DNA from: Mesostigma viride
Lineage: Eukaryota; Streptophyta; Mesostigmatophyceae; Mesostigmatales; Mesostigmataceae
Assembly (NCBI GenBank): GCA_009746045.1
Contig: RPFO01000165.1
Location: forward strand, 3,824,918-3,888,917
Reading direction: 5' to 3'
Length of the DNA stretch: 64,000 bases
This document shows, piece after piece, positions 10,170 through 21,000 of this stretch. Both the position numbers and the translations under genes were made by a program. The notes under the pieces are model-generated. The model searched no databases, was not told where the DNA came from, and was given only the letters and a program-made list of their open reading frames with translations. The number at the start of each line of letters is the position of its first letter. Position 1 is the stretch's first letter.

Positions 10170-12055
10170 ACCAGCAAGTCAGGGGCACATATACTTGCAA
10201 GCCATGCCAGCATGCCCCTGATGGTAGCACACCTAGCCTGCGTGATGGGCTCCTGCAATGCATCTACAATCTGCTGTGGGTAGTCCTTACCACCCTCCAT
10301 CCTGATGAACCACGAGCCCTTGGCTTGGAACAACGTAGCCTGCATGCCACAGAAGACCATAGGCTCATTCTCCACCATGTGCTGTATCTTACCCAGCTCA
10401 AACCGCTTCTGGATCTTAGCCAAGACAGCCTCAACCCAGTCTGGTGGACCTATGAGATGCAGGTCATCACCATGCAGTGAGGCAAAGACAGGAAGGCCAT
10501 TGTGGGACCCTTGGAACAAACAGGGATCCACTGGAGACACAGAAAACCCACAAGTATTCTTCAAGAATTTCTCTAGGCTCTTTCTCCAGATAATGGGACT
10601 GGACCTGAGACCTTCCAACCCTTTCAGAATTCTCAGGTACCTGGCCTTTATCTCTGCTCTCCATACAGCAGGTACAGTCACAAAGAAAGGAGGGATATCT
10701 CTCCAAGTCTGCCTAGCCTGATCTTGGTCACCCTTGAGAAAAGCCCTCTTGAAATCAATCAGCACAGAGCTATAGGGCACACCCTTAACCAGAAAAGACA
10801 GAAATATACACAGCAGAATCCTCCACGTGTCATGCAGCATCCCTGGAGTATAGAGCTCCTCATCTAACAACTGGCCAGTGCCATGATACTCGGTTACAAC
10901 TGGTCTGACATGTGGCACCTGGACACCATCTACCTCCTTGAGCTTGAGGACAAACATCAATCTGAGCAGCTGGTGAACTTCTGGCAGCTCATCCACAGGT
11001 TCTGCACAGTTGGAAACTATCCACTCATGCCCAGAAGCAACAAAGCCAAGAGTCCATGCCTTAGCCATCTTGGGGCTTTGCATCATCTCGACTAGCTGGC
11101 GCCAGGGAATAGGACTGTGAGCAGCTATCTGGTACCTGTTTACCCCTAACTGCCTTGGATCAAAGGTGGTTGGGATTATCAACAGGTCCTCAGCTATGGG
11201 CTCCTGACCTTGAGGACCCTCAGCTGGCTGACTCCTAACAGCCTTCACCGCCACTGCAAGACCCTGGGAATAGTGATATCTTTCAAGGGGGAGGCTGCCC
11301 CTGCCTTCTAGTGCCAACTCATCAGAGGTCAAAGTAACCCCTGGCATGCACAAGAAGTTCTGACCCAGAATGGCAGGCCCCTGATAGCCCTCTACCACAC
11401 AGAACGTGGTGGGCACCCCTAAGATAGGCACACTCACTTCCCCAAGGATCTTCATGGACACCTTTCCTGAGAAATCAGACACAGCAAGGCAACTGGGATG
11501 GGACATCTGTAAGCCTACAGCATCCTCTTCCCTGATGACAGACACCTGTGAGTTGGTATCTACCTCCATTGTAGCTGCCCAGCACGACCCCCACCCCGTG
11601 AGCTTGGATACCTTGGGATCATGTTTGCTGCGCATGAGTGCTCGGATGACGTCCGCCATGAGAGGCCCCCGGGCCTTAGGTGGCTGCCCCGTCCCCTCTG
11701 GCCTTGTGACAGTTGCTTCAGCAGCCTCCTCCTGCTCGTCATCTTCCAGCAGGGACAGACCATCATCCACCACCAGAGGATTGTTAGCTGCTGCTGCCTG
11801 GCTCTGGCCTGGCTCCTCAACCCAGCTGGGAGGGCCTGGCCCGTCTGCAGGCCAGATTGCATGTGGCCTTCTTTCCTTGACATGAGCCCAGGACAACCTG
11901 TACACGTGCCTTGGATCCTTTTCCAAAGCCACCAGGCAAGATCTGTTAGCTTCTTCCACACGAGTGACAACCCCATCCTGCCACTTCCCCCGCTTGCCTG
12001 GAATAGATGGTTCCTTCCACATCCTGACCTTCAGCCCCACCTGAGGCCTCAGCAC
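10166..12055 (-). CDS. E1 pol: integrase tail, protease-like domain, reverse transcriptase
   Basis: A 629-residue frame. Residues 1-70 look like an integrase C-terminal tail (RMWKEPSIPGKRGKWQDGVV). Residues 162-235 are retropepsin-like: MEVDTNSQVSVI, with the expected catalytic Asp at 166 but Asn where the Gly of DTG/DSG normally is, then ILGVP and AILGQNFL (228-235), equivalent to the ILGxxFL strand of retropepsins. Residues 360-629 are a copia-type RT with DFKRAFLKG (434-442), PVDPCLF (508-514), SLHGDDLHLIG (526-536, HGDD replacing YVDD) and TIRGMLAWL. The protease-like domain thus lies after the integrase and before the RT. In known copia elements protease precedes integrase, and in Ty3 it precedes RT with integrase last. 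Confidence 0.88.
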   Translation of the reverse strand: MLRPQVGLKVRMWKEPSIPGKRGKWQDGVVTRVEEANRSCLVALEKDPRHVYRLSWAHVKERRPHAIWPADGPGPPSWVEEPGQSQAAAANNPLVVDDGLSLLEDDEQEEAAEATVTRPEGTGQPPKARGPLMADVIRALMRSKHDPKVSKLTGWGSCWAATMEVDTNSQVSVIREEDAVGLQMSHPSCLAVSDFSGKVSMKILGEVSVPILGVPTTFCVVEGYQGPAILGQNFLCMPGVTLTSDELALEGRGSLPLERYHYSQGLAVAVKAVRSQPAEGPQGQEPIAEDLLIIPTTFDPRQLGVNRYQIAAHSPIPWRQLVEMMQSPKMAKAWTLGFVASGHEWIVSNCAEPVDELPEVHQLLRLMFVLKLKEVDGVQVPHVRPVVTEYHGTGQLLDEELYTPGMLHDTWRILLCIFLSFLVKGVPYSSVLIDFKRAFLKGDQDQARQTWRDIPPFFVTVPAVWRAEIKARYLRILKGLEGLRSSPIIWRKSLEKFLKNTCGFSVSPVDPCLFQGSHNGLPVFASLHGDDLHLIGPPDWVEAVLAKIQKRFELGKIQHMVENEPMVFCGMQATLFQAKGSWFIRMEGGKDYPQQIVDALQEPITQARCATIRGMLAWLASICAPDLLV

Positions 12056-12078
12056 ATTCCAGTTCTTGTCCTTACGTC

Positions 12079-12924
12079 TCAGCTGGGCAAAAACCTATCT
12101 GCCTTCCTAAGACTGGCCTGCACCACGTTCTCAGGCAACAAGCTATACTGCAGGGCCAGGGGAGAGACAGCCACACCATCAAAGTAATAGTTAACCCTGT
12201 GGTTCAGCTGCTCTTCTATCCCCTTACACCAGGCTGCCCTCTCTAAGGCAGATGCCACAAGTGGCACTGACTCTGCTGCTAGCACCACTGTCTTCACTTC
12301 ACGTATGGATCTCTCTACAGCCCCTTGCTGCCCATGACTCTCCCTGGGGACTACTACCAGCTTACAAGGCAGCTGGTCCTGATGCTTGAGCAAACAGTCA
12401 AACTGCAAGTCTGCCTGCACACTCTTGCACACCCCAAAGCCTGGGATCAGGGCCTTCATACCCAACAACAAGTGGTGCTCCTGCATACCAGGCAGAACGT
12501 CTATCAGCCTGTATCTACTGAACCTGTCCACCCCCACCAATATATACAAGCCCCTGATATGCTGGATATCCATCTGGATGTCGCCACGCTCCCTAGCAGG
12601 CTCCCTAGCATGGGACTGAGGTGGGTGAACAGCATTCTCCTGGCAACCACAGTTCTCAGCAGCAGCCTGGCAAGCCTCCCACAAAGGCTCCCTACCTAGC
12701 TTCCAAGCAAACATTGCTGCCTGCCCAGAATGCCCAAACATGTGATGCAACCTATGGCCAGCCTCAGCATAGCTCAGCACTCTCTCAGTACTGACCTGGC
12801 GAGACGTCTGAACCGTGTGTGGGGACACATGATCCACTCCTGAGGTTCCAGGGCTTCCCTGCAGGCCGTCCTGACGCCCCAAGTCAGGCCCTGCACCCTG
12901 GACCGCTCCAGGCCCTTCCAGCAA
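12079..12924 (-). CDS. E1 integrase (HHCC and DDE core)
   Basis: A 281-residue frame. An HHCC-type zinc segment (HRLHHMFGH near residues 57-65, then CGC at 92-94) is followed by a catalytic core. The likely acidic triad is D119 (QMDIQHI), D172 (VQADLQFD) and E204 (QGAVERSIREVK), with D-E spacing of 32 residues, a little short of the classical 35. VGVDRFSRY after the first Asp matches retroelement integrases. It would join element DNA to the target, making the 5-bp duplications seen here. The frame ends at RKADRF because one base is missing relative to E2 in a short T run. Restoring phase leads straight into the integrase tail of the downstream frame. Confidence 0.85.
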   Translation of the reverse strand: MLEGPGAVQGAGPDLGRQDGLQGSPGTSGVDHVSPHTVQTSRQVSTERVLSYAEAGHRLHHMFGHSGQAAMFAWKLGREPLWEACQAAAENCGCQENAVHPPQSHAREPARERGDIQMDIQHIRGLYILVGVDRFSRYRLIDVLPGMQEHHLLLGMKALIPGFGVCKSVQADLQFDCLLKHQDQLPCKLVVVPRESHGQQGAVERSIREVKTVVLAAESVPLVASALERAAWCKGIEEQLNHRVNYYFDGVAVSPLALQYSLLPENVVQASLRKADRFLPS

Positions 12925-13132
12925 GGTCCTTGGCCCTCCAGGCCAGCACCTGCTGGAGACCCACCACCTGCATGAGGCATAGGGAATTCAGCTGCAGCAT
13001 TGTTATTGCAATCCAGTGGAAGAACACAACATCTTTACACCCTTGGTGCTGCACAAGGGGCACACCCCCGTCCTTATGTACATCCAGCACACCTTCCCCA
13101 AGGGGTGATTGACTATTTACAGGGGATGATGT

Positions 13133-13144
13133 AGCTAGTCACTG
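13133..13144 (-). promoter_or_regulatory. Candidate stop-codon readthrough site at the gag/pol border
   Basis: The minus strand reads CAG TGA CTA G. UGA followed by CUA is a known leaky stop context. The frame after the stop continues without interruption to about 12884 and contains residues conserved with E2 (VNSQSP). E2 has the same layout at 19821-19829 (CCG TGA CTT), with the integrase ORF in frame. This points to gag-pol made by readthrough. It is an inference from two copies. Confidence 0.45.
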
Positions 13145-14026
13145 CTGCCCAGACTGGCCTCCTGCCCCAGCAGGCTTGGCCTTCCTGTCAGGACACTCAC
13201 GACGCCAGTGACCTTCCTTGCCACACACAAAGCATGCTCCACCCTTCTTCCCAGACCCAGCCCCACCCTTGCCAGGCTTCCCCTGGCCTCCCTGAGACTG
13301 CCCACCCTGCTTGCCCTGGTTGCCTTGAGCTTGGCCCTTGCCTTGCCCTTGGCCACCCTTACCCTGCTGACCACCAGCTTGCTGGCTCCCAACCCCTCCT
13401 TGGGAACCTGCACCCTTGCCACCCTGAGCCCCCTGCCTCTGGCGCCTGAAGCGCTTACGCTTGTTGGGCCTTGCCCCATCACGGGCTGGGTACCCGGGGA
13501 CATCACCTTGGCCCTGCACAGCGGAGGTGGCATTGCTGCCATGGGACTGGATAGCTTTGCAGGCAGGATCTGGCTTCCTTATGCTGAGGATTACAAGCTC
13601 CAGAGCACGCAAGGAGCCATCAGTCTGGTTAAGAAACATGCGGGCACTGTTCCTCCCATCCACACTCAGACCCATACGGTCCAGGAAATAGTCTGCTAAG
13701 GCCCTATCTGTGACCAGGAAGCCATACTTGGCCCCCTTGTCCCTGATACGGTTGAGCCTAGCCCATTCCTCTGCCACAGGACCCACTATCTCAAAGGTGT
13801 CATACTGATGTTTATAATAGTTGGCGAGGTTGAGAACCTTGTCAGAGAACTCCTCCCTCAACCCATCCAGGAACTGTGCCCAGGTTAGCTTATCGATCCT
13901 TGACACCAGTCCTAGCCTTTTCCCTGACACGCTCTGAGGAGTCCCTGTTGCACGTGGACGAGTGAAACACCTGCACTAGGTTGACAGTGGGGTCCACGGA
14001 GAGTACAACCAGCTCCATGTCCTCAA
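13139..14026 (-). CDS. E1 gag, C-terminal part, ending at UGA
   Basis: The main open frame is 13930-13139. Homology to E2 continues rightwards to about 14026 (DMELV and SVDPTVNLVQVFH), where the piggyBac relative interrupts it. It contains a helical gag segment (LREEFSDKVLNLANYY), a long Gly/Gln/Lys-rich linker, and one CCHC knuckle, CFVCGKEGHWRREC, for RNA binding. It stops with UGA immediately followed by CUA. A one-base frame slip is present near 13900, where E2 reads through in a neighbouring frame. Upstream gag codons lie at 16882-17047 and 24627-24935. Confidence 0.8.
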
Positions 14027-14334
14027 CCGTCTTTGACTCGTGACTAAAATGAGTCACGAGTTGCACAGTATGCCACAGGTGCCCCCATTCAGCCTAATTA
14101 TTTTTTCTAGACCATACTAGGAACCAAGCATAACCATATTAGGGCCCACCTGGGGGTATAGTGGGTGGTACCAGTGCTAGCCCCCCCTGCTCTATAAATA
14201 GCCCCCCCCTCAGGGGGGTACGGTGAGTGTGCGCGGTGACACCCTTATAATGGATGATAGACCCCTTTCCTCAATGAGTTGACCCTGGGGTTGGTTTTGT
14301 AGATAGATTTTTTAGTTAGGATGGGATACAAACA

Positions 14335-14890
14335 CTAAAAATTGTAACTCCCCCAGGGACCCATCAGCTGGTGCTAAAAATAACTGGTGACTATTTTGAG
14401 TCGCGAGTTTTGGGGGGGCTAAAATAGGCATCCTAGTGCAGTTTTGAACATGGAAACGATAGGTAAGCATGGAGTATGGGCAAACATGCATGCTAACACT
14501 TATTCCAACCTGTGTGCCACCAATACCTGCCATAACCACTGCAGGTCCCTGCCGGATATGATTGGAGACGACTACGCGCGGGCCGCGAGTACGGGGTTCA
14601 CAACCTTATCATGCATGATGGAGCACGTATACCTTGGATTTCACCCTAGTATTTCAGGGGGGACTGCAACTGTACCCAAGCACTACATCCAACAAACACT
14701 TACATGTCTTGTTTCACTCAGGGACCCACAAGATAATGCTAAAAATAGCTGGTGACTATTTTGAGTCACCAGTTTGGGGGGGGCTAGAATAAACATCCTA
14801 CTGCAGTTTTGAACATGGAAATGATAGGTAAGCGTGAAACATGCATGATTATGTTTATTCCAGCCTATGTGGCACAAATATATGCCACAA
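14335..14890. repeat. Direct repeat pair of about 190 bp within the piggyBac-like element
   Basis: Segments near 14350-14550 and 14715-14890 share CTGGTGACTATTTTGAGTC, GCAGTTTTGAACATGGAAA and TTATTCCA-type blocks in the same order. GTGACTAAAATGAGTCAC, a related inverted form, lies at 14041-14058. They may be subterminal transposase-binding repeats. Confidence 0.55.
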
Positions 14891-15306
14891 TAAGCGTAAA
14901 TGCTTGCAGACCCGCTGATACTGTGGTACTTATTTTTACATGCATGATGGACCTTGCACACAAAGTCAAAACATCCCAGCACTCCTAGATAAATTAGTGA
15001 CCAAGGGACCATGCATGCAGTAACACTGAAAATTGCCAACTAGAAATAGGTGGCACTGTGACCATCACGGAGCAGATTTTCAAACTGCACAAGTTATGCA
15101 TAAACATGAAAGCTAATAAGACATGACCATGAAACAATAACCCATGCAGGCTAACAACATGAAACCAAATAACACATGCACAGGTGGGTCCATGAAACAA
15201 TAACACACACTTCAAACCATGCCGGCCCATGGTGATACACGGCGCGCATGAGCGCGGGCAGGAAAGGCCAAATGCCATGCCACGTAGGCAACAAATGCTA
15301 GCATTC

Positions 15307-15666
15307 TTAGTCAGCCTCCGTAGGACTATATCCCAGGCGGACATGCTCCGCCCTGAGATGGCGGCGCCGCGCCACCCCCTTGAGCTTCCGGGTGGTGGCT
15401 GCTGCCCCCCTCGTGGTAGTGGCGCCCTTGAAATTCTTGGCGCATTTGCCACGCTGGAAGAGGCGCTGCCATACCCGCTGCTTCGTCACGTTGAAGTCCA
15501 GCCCCTCCACCTGCCCGGAGTGGAAGAGGCCGAAGCAGTTCCGCTCGCTGTTGCTGCAGAACGCCATGTCACAGTGCTCGCACATGACCGAGGTCTTGTG
15601 CTTCCTGCCTTGCGCGCAGCACAGTTGGCACAGCACCTGCTCTACCCAGAAATTTGCCCATCTCAT
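15307..15666 (-). pseudogene. piggyBac transposase C-terminal Cys-rich domain
   Basis: The frame contains CQLCCAQGRKHKTSVMCEHC, DMAFC and CFGLFH in that order. This pattern of paired cysteines with a terminal C-F-x2-(Y/F)H matches the Cys-rich zinc-binding tail of piggyBac transposases, which binds DNA near the ends. It is followed by a basic tail. It joins the N-terminal ORF out of frame at about 15650, with the whole DDD catalytic region missing between them. Confidence 0.6.
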
Positions 15667-16570
15667 GCATTGTTAAGGGGTGCCACTCACGCTCACCTGG
15701 CTTGCCCGCCCCCTTGAGCTCAGCATAGTCGTTGGTCTCCTTGACAATCTTGGCCACGACATCACGTTGGGACCAGAAAAGGGAGAACAGCCCGAGGGGC
15801 CCAAACTTGAGCTGGGCAGGGGAAAGGTTTTGATAGCAGGCGGTACCCGTCATCGGCGACAGCACCGGAGTATCGGGAAAAGGAAACACACCTGGCTTGC
15901 CGAAACCAGATTTCCAGACAGTCTCGGCTGGCTCCTCAGTGGCAGGCGTGTCGTTAGGAAAAAACGAATCATCGAGCTCAGCCTCACCGCTCGGCACCGG
16001 ACCCTCCGCACCCTTCTGGTAAACAAAGTCGTCATCGGAAGCGTCCGAGACAACGCTCTCGCTGGCCGCCGCCTTGGTCTGACGGCGCCTTTTCGGGGCG
16101 TGGCTGATGGCTGGGTTCTTCTTCGGGTTGCCGACAGCGCGCTTCCCCGGCTCGCGTCGCTTGACCGGTGTGGGCAGCTCGATATCCTCGGATTTGTCGT
16201 CGTCGTCCTCGCCGGCGTCAGAATCGCTATCCTGGCCCTGCTCGCTATCATCGTCACTGCTACCTGCCGTTGGGACCTTCCTTGCTGCGCATTCTTTCAC
16301 TAGAGCTTCGTACTCATCTGAGCTGCACGAATATATGAAAATCTGCTCACGGGTGAATGGGTACGTGAGCTTGTCGTCCGGGAAATAGCACCGTGCACCA
16401 TCTCCGGACCTGTTCACTGTCACTACCTTGCCCGGCAAACGTACCTCGCTGTGTTTTTCCCCATACTGCTCTATCGCCCAGTCTAGTCCGAATTTTTCCA
16501 CTGGCACTGCCACGAAAATGCCCTTCTTTACCTTGAAAGTCCGTATATCTGCCTGCATTTCGTCCGCCAT
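15569..16570 (-). pseudogene. piggyBac-like transposase, N-terminal part, catalytic core deleted
   Basis: Starts MADEMQADIRTFK at 16570. Residues 100-230 are acidic and low-complexity with basic patches (KRREPGKRAVGNPKK), a likely nuclear localisation region as in many piggyBac transposases. Around residues 260-300 come LGLFSLFWSQRDVVAKIVKE and EWHPLTMHEMGKFLG, the conserved entry to the DDE_Tnp_1_7 fold. Immediately after GKFLG the sequence jumps into the Cys-rich C-terminal region in a shifted frame. The three catalytic aspartates are therefore absent and the product cannot be an active transposase. Confidence 0.7.
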
Positions 16571-16881
16571 CTCTACGTCCGCGCTCCCCCCTTTTTTCGC
16601 ATCCTTCGTTTTCGTACGTTTTTGTCAATTTTTTTTACCGCCCAAACCTGCATGCACCAGGGTACCCTGTTGACTTTGACCAGGGTTTCCACCCTGATAC
16701 GGTGGTCAAATACGGTCAGACAAGTGTCCTACGGATAGAGTGAATCTAGATCTTTTCGGTGGTCTAGTTGGTTCCCGCCAAAACCTTCCCGCCAAATCCC
16801 TACAGGGCGCACCAACTCATGCCGAATGTGAGGCATGAGAAAAACTCGCAGTCGAAAATCGGCACGAGGACGGTTTAGGGG

Positions 16882-17047
16882 CTAGCCACTTGTCCAGAGC
16901 TTCCTGTGCTAGTGGTGGGTTAAGAGGCTTTTGTCCATTCATAAGAGTGACTGCACTCATGTGAGGCCTCGACCCTGGCAGCGCCTTCACCGGCTCCACC
17001 ACAGTGGGCGTCACAGCAACAGCACCACTTGGGCCAGCAGGCACAGG
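16882..17047 (-). CDS. E1 gag, middle fragment
   Basis: Minus-strand codons for PVPAGPSGAVAV through LPGSRPHMSAVTLMNGQKPL to EALDKW. E2 has the close equivalent LPGTRPHISAVAVMNGQKPL. The frame is continuous with 24627-24935 once E2 and one GGAGA copy are removed, and with 14026 downwards once the piggyBac relative is removed. Confidence 0.75.
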
Positions 17048-17052
17048 GGAGA

Positions 17053-17716
17053 AGTTAGCATATTGGGACGCCAATGTGCTAGTTGGATGTAGGATGAGGA
17101 GACCTTTCTAACGCCGTACTGACCGCCTGAAACAGACAAGGGACGTGAGAGTTATCAGGTCCCGAAGTACTGCCGACCGGCGGCGGCGGCAGTGCACACC
17201 GAGGTCGCCGTGGACAGGACACGTGGCAGGCAGGGCCTGCACAGGCTTAGCCTGGACCATCACGTGACTAAGGTCCACGGAGGCTGAGGACGCAACGGTC
17301 CTGTGGCTAAGTAGAGACCAGTAGGCCAGTCGCGGGCTCTGCAAGGATACGCATCCGTGCAGAGCTGTGACAGGAACTGGTGATACCTAGTCACGGGATG
17401 TCAGAGGTCCTTAACGCTGCCTGCAGCAAGGATGCAAGGTAGCGGTAAGCTGAGCTCTGGCAAGGTAGCGGTGCACTGTGCGAGGCCGACGGGAGATGCC
17501 TTAAGGCACGATGGAAATGAGGTAACATAAAGCTATGGCCTAAGGCAGGTCAAGGCAGTTCTTTGCCGACGCACCGTGGTTGTCACTTGGAGTGAGCAAG
17601 CCAGCGAGAGCGTTACCTGGGGCGAGGAGCAAAGGTTGCAAGCTACGCGACCTAGGTCCTAACAGTTGCGACAAGGACCAGGAGCTCACGGCAGCTGCCT
17701 GGCCGGCGTCGCTAAA
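17053..17716 (+). repeat. 5' LTR of E2
   Basis: Direct repeat of 23962-24626 with only about one or two differences seen (for example at about 17513). No coding potential. The left end AGTTAGC pairs with GCTAAAT at the right, a slightly decayed form of the E1 termini. Confidence 0.9.
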
Positions 17717-18601
17717 TCGTATTATTGTTCCGGGTTTTTGAGAAGAGCTCCGGGAGCAGTGGTTTCTGCTCTGCGACAGGCACGAGAAGCAATGACGCCA
17801 GGCGAGCTAGGCTGCAGGCGGTTATTTTCCTCGGTGCTCGGCAGGGCGGAGACAGTGTTATAATATGATGTCGAGACGGCCTGATTGACGGGTTTGGTGG
17901 TCTTGCTACGTGCTCGGGACTTTCTTGGGCGAAGTTGCTGTGATGTCGCTAGGTGGCGCCAGGTGTTTGCTCGTGTCGTGGCTAGTTAAAGCTATGGCGA
18001 AGGGGCTTTGGTGACGCTAGCGGTAGTGAAAGCGGCAAGCGAGACAACCCGTGCGTTTCGGCAGCCAGATCTGTCCAGTCGGCGAGGAATTGAGCTTTGC
18101 CTGGACTGGTGTGGGTTTGAGGATTTATAGTCTGTGCCCTCGTTGCTTGGCAGCATTTCCGGATGAGCGTTTTGGTCGGCATATTCGTCAGAGCCAGGAG
18201 CAGCCTGTCGTTTTCCCTGCCACGCTTGAGGTGGTAGAGGTCTGCAAGGGCTGGACGTCAAGGACGTGTATTGCGGCTTGTAGAACGACTGAGACCGGAA
18301 AGAGCAACTGCAGCTGTCAGAGTGGCAGCAAGCGACTGGTAGCGGCATCGTCACGGCAGTGGTCTACAAAGAGAGCGGTGGACATTGTGGCGAAGCTTGA
18401 GACCTGTGCGGGGAAATCATGCAGGGTGCGTGGTTTGGTATGAGCTCCTTCTGAGGCTTTGTCAACTGTCGAGCGCCTGGAAGAAAGGCGACCAGTAAGC
18501 CGGTGTTGGGGCTAGTTCCTCTGCTTGCAGGATCAGTTCGGCCTACGTCTCTTCGGTCCGGGCGTTGCTTTCATTGCTGCCACCTTGTATCTGTGTCCAT
18601 A
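17717..18601 (+). other. Long leader of E2 without ORF1
   Basis: 885 bp between the LTR and the gag start. I find no counterpart of the 382-residue ORF1 present in E1. The open stretches here are short and unlike it. The segment starts with the shared CGTATTATTG. Confidence 0.5.
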
Positions 18602-19826
18602 ATGCTTAAGGGCAAGAACGGGGTCGGCGGCGGGAGCAAGGCGGTTGCGACGGAGGGTGAGAGGCGGAAAGCGTCAGTGCCAGCAGTCGGCCAGCCAGAA
18701 GGGGAGACGATTCCCACGATGGAGGGCGTGGCGGGGCAAAAGACGCGGTACCGGAAGCGAAAGGAGGAAGCACGGGGGAAGGAGCGCGCAGAAGGGCCAT
18801 CGGACAGCTTTGAGCTGGCTGGAGGAGGCCAAGGGGAGGGGATGCAGGCCAACGGTGGTAAGACGGCCCGTGTGGCCGAGGCAGTCGTTCCTCCTCATGT
18901 TTCTGTAGACGCTTGGGCTGGGGGTGCTGGGGCTTCTGCTGTGGGTAGTGATGCTCGCGCGTTGCCAGGAACTAGACCCCACATAAGTGCTGTAGCCGTG
19001 ATGAACGGCCAGAAGCCTCTGAAGCCACCCGTGAGTCAGGAGGAGTTAGACAAGTGGTTAGAGGATATGGAGCTAGTCACCTACTCCGTAGATCCCACTG
19101 TCAATCTCGTCCAGGTGTTCCATGCTTCCTCAGTGAATAGGGATTCTTCTGAGCGTGTGAGGGACAAAGCCAGGTCTGCAGTGAAGGATAAGCTCTCTTA
19201 GGAGCAGTTTCTCCTGGGCCTGCGTCAGGAGTTTTCTGACAAAGTCCTCAACCTCACTAATCACTACAAGCTGGCCTATGATGCGTTTGAGATCAGGGGC
19301 TCAGTGTGGATGGTCGCAATGCAGCTAGGCTGTTTGCAGATCAGACAGATGGGTCGCTGGCTGCCTTAGAGAGGGTAGTCTTGAGCATTCGCCCATCTGC
19401 CCCTGCTTGTAAACCCATTCAGACCTCAGGTGCTTCAGCCTCCGCTAGCCAGGTGCAGGGGGATGCCCCAGGGCAGGCAGCCCAGGGAGGTCCTCATCCT
19501 AGCAGGCGTCAGAGGGCTGGGAGGCGCAGGGGGGTTGGAAACCAAGGTGGCAAGGGCCAGCAGCAAGGGGCTCAGAACAAGGGTCAGAAGCAGGCTGGTG
19601 GTCACCAAGGGGGGCAGCAGGGGGGGAGGTAGCCAAGGGCAAGGCAAGAGCCAGGGCCAAGGCAACCAGAATAAGCCAGGCAACCAGAACCAAGGGGGGT
19701 CAGAGGAAGGCCCCGGCTGGGAAGGAGGATAAGTGCTTTGGCTGTGGTAAGACAGGTCACTGGCACCGTGATTGCCCTGATCTGGCCAATGCTGCAGGAG
19801 CAGGTGGTCAGTCCAGGAAGCCGTGA
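18602..19826 (+). pseudogene. E2 gag, broken
   Basis: ATG at 18602. The first 200 residues are charged and Gly-rich, then come LPGTRPHISAVAVMNGQKPL and SVDPTVNLVQVFHASS as in E1. An in-frame TAG at 19199 is followed by LRQEFSDKVLNL, then a frame shift near 19290 and another in the Gly/Gln-rich linker. The knuckle CFGCGKTGHWHRDC is readable at about 19735-19776. It terminates at TGA (19824-19826) followed by CTT, the same place as in E1. Confidence 0.8.
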
Positions 19827-21000
19827 CTTAGTGCAGTGCCCCATGTAAATAGTCAGTCACCCCAGGTGGGGCAGGTGGCACTTGTAAATATGGATGATAG
19901 GGGTGCACCTCCTGTTCAGCAGCAGGGGGTTGGGAATACTGATGGGTTTGTTCTTCCACATGATTGCAATGTCGCTGCTGCAGCAGTGCAATTCCCTGGG
20001 CCTGTGGCAGGTACAGGGTCTTCAGTGAGTGTTGGCTCTGGGAGTCAAGCAGCTCAGCTGGAAAGTCCTGCTGGCGCCGAGGGAACCACTGTTGGCTCTG
20101 GGAGTCAAGCTGTGGAGGTCCCTGGTTCCAAGGAGCAGGAGGTGGGTCGTGCGGTCCCGCGCACACAGCCAGGTCCTAGTTCCTCCTTATGCAGTGAGAC
20201 TGATAGGGGGTTGAGCTATGCAGCCGCTGGGCATACTCTATACCATGTATTTGGGCACTCTAAACAGGCAGAAATGTTTGCTTGAAAGCTAGGTAAGCAG
20301 CCTCTGTTGGAGTCCTGCACTGCAGCTGCTGAGAACTGTGTCTGTCAGGAGAATCAGATTCACCCACCACGGTCCCACGCTAGAGAGCCTGCTAGAGAGC
20401 GGGGGATATCCAAGTAGATATACAGCACATGCGTGGTTTGTATCTGTTGGTGGGGGTGGATAGGTTCAGCCGGTATGGGCTGTTGACCATCCTGCCTGGC
20501 ATGGATGAGCATCACTTGTTGTTGGGTCTCCAGTCTTTGTTGCCATGCTTTGGGGTGTACACCTTGGTGCAAGCTGACTTGCAGTTTGACTGCTTGAGAA
20601 AGCATGCTGATCAGCTTCCGTGTAAGCTGGTAGTGGTCCCTAGAGAGAGTCATGGGCAGCAGGGGCTGTAGAGAGATCTATCCGTGAGGTAAAGACAGTG
20701 GTGCTAGCAGCAAAGACTGTGCCAGTGGTAGCATCTGCTTTGGAAAAGGCAGCCTGGTGCAAGGGGATTGAGGAACAGCTTAACCACAGGGTAAACTATT
20801 ACTATGATGGTGTGGCAGTCTCTCCCTTAGCAGCGCAGTTTGGGTTGTTGTCCCCAGAGGTAGTGGGTGCCTGCCTGAGAAAGGCAGATAGAGTGTTTGC
20901 TCGGCTGAGGCGCAAGGACAAGGGCTGGAAAAATGCTGAGGCCCCTTGTGGGAATGGGGGTCAGGATGTGGAAGGAGCCATCAATACCAGGCAAGCGTGG
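19827..21000 (+). pseudogene. E2 integrase, broken
   Basis: In frame with the gag stop. Includes HTLYHVFGH (zinc segment), VGVDRFSRY, VQADLQFD and a readable R-E-V-K stretch after the expected Glu near 20680, then NHRVNYYYDGVAVSPL. At least three stops or shifts interrupt it, around 20285, 20415 and 20670. An insertion of GSGSQA-type repeats precedes the zinc segment. Confidence 0.8.

Larger units (their letters stand above)
14027..16881 (-). mobile_element. Internally deleted piggyBac-like DNA transposon inside E1 gag
   Basis: E1 gag is interrupted between the codons for LDKW (about 16886) and EDMELV (about 14026), located by comparison with intact E2. The insert contains a transposase with piggyBac N-terminal and C-terminal landmarks but no catalytic core. 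Both ends carry a related motif, CCGTC followed by CTCGTG (right end CCCCTAAACCGTCCTCGTG on the minus strand; left end with five extra bases). A TTAA target duplication is expected for the family, but the flanks read TCAA and CTAG, so the exact borders are uncertain. Confidence 0.65.
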
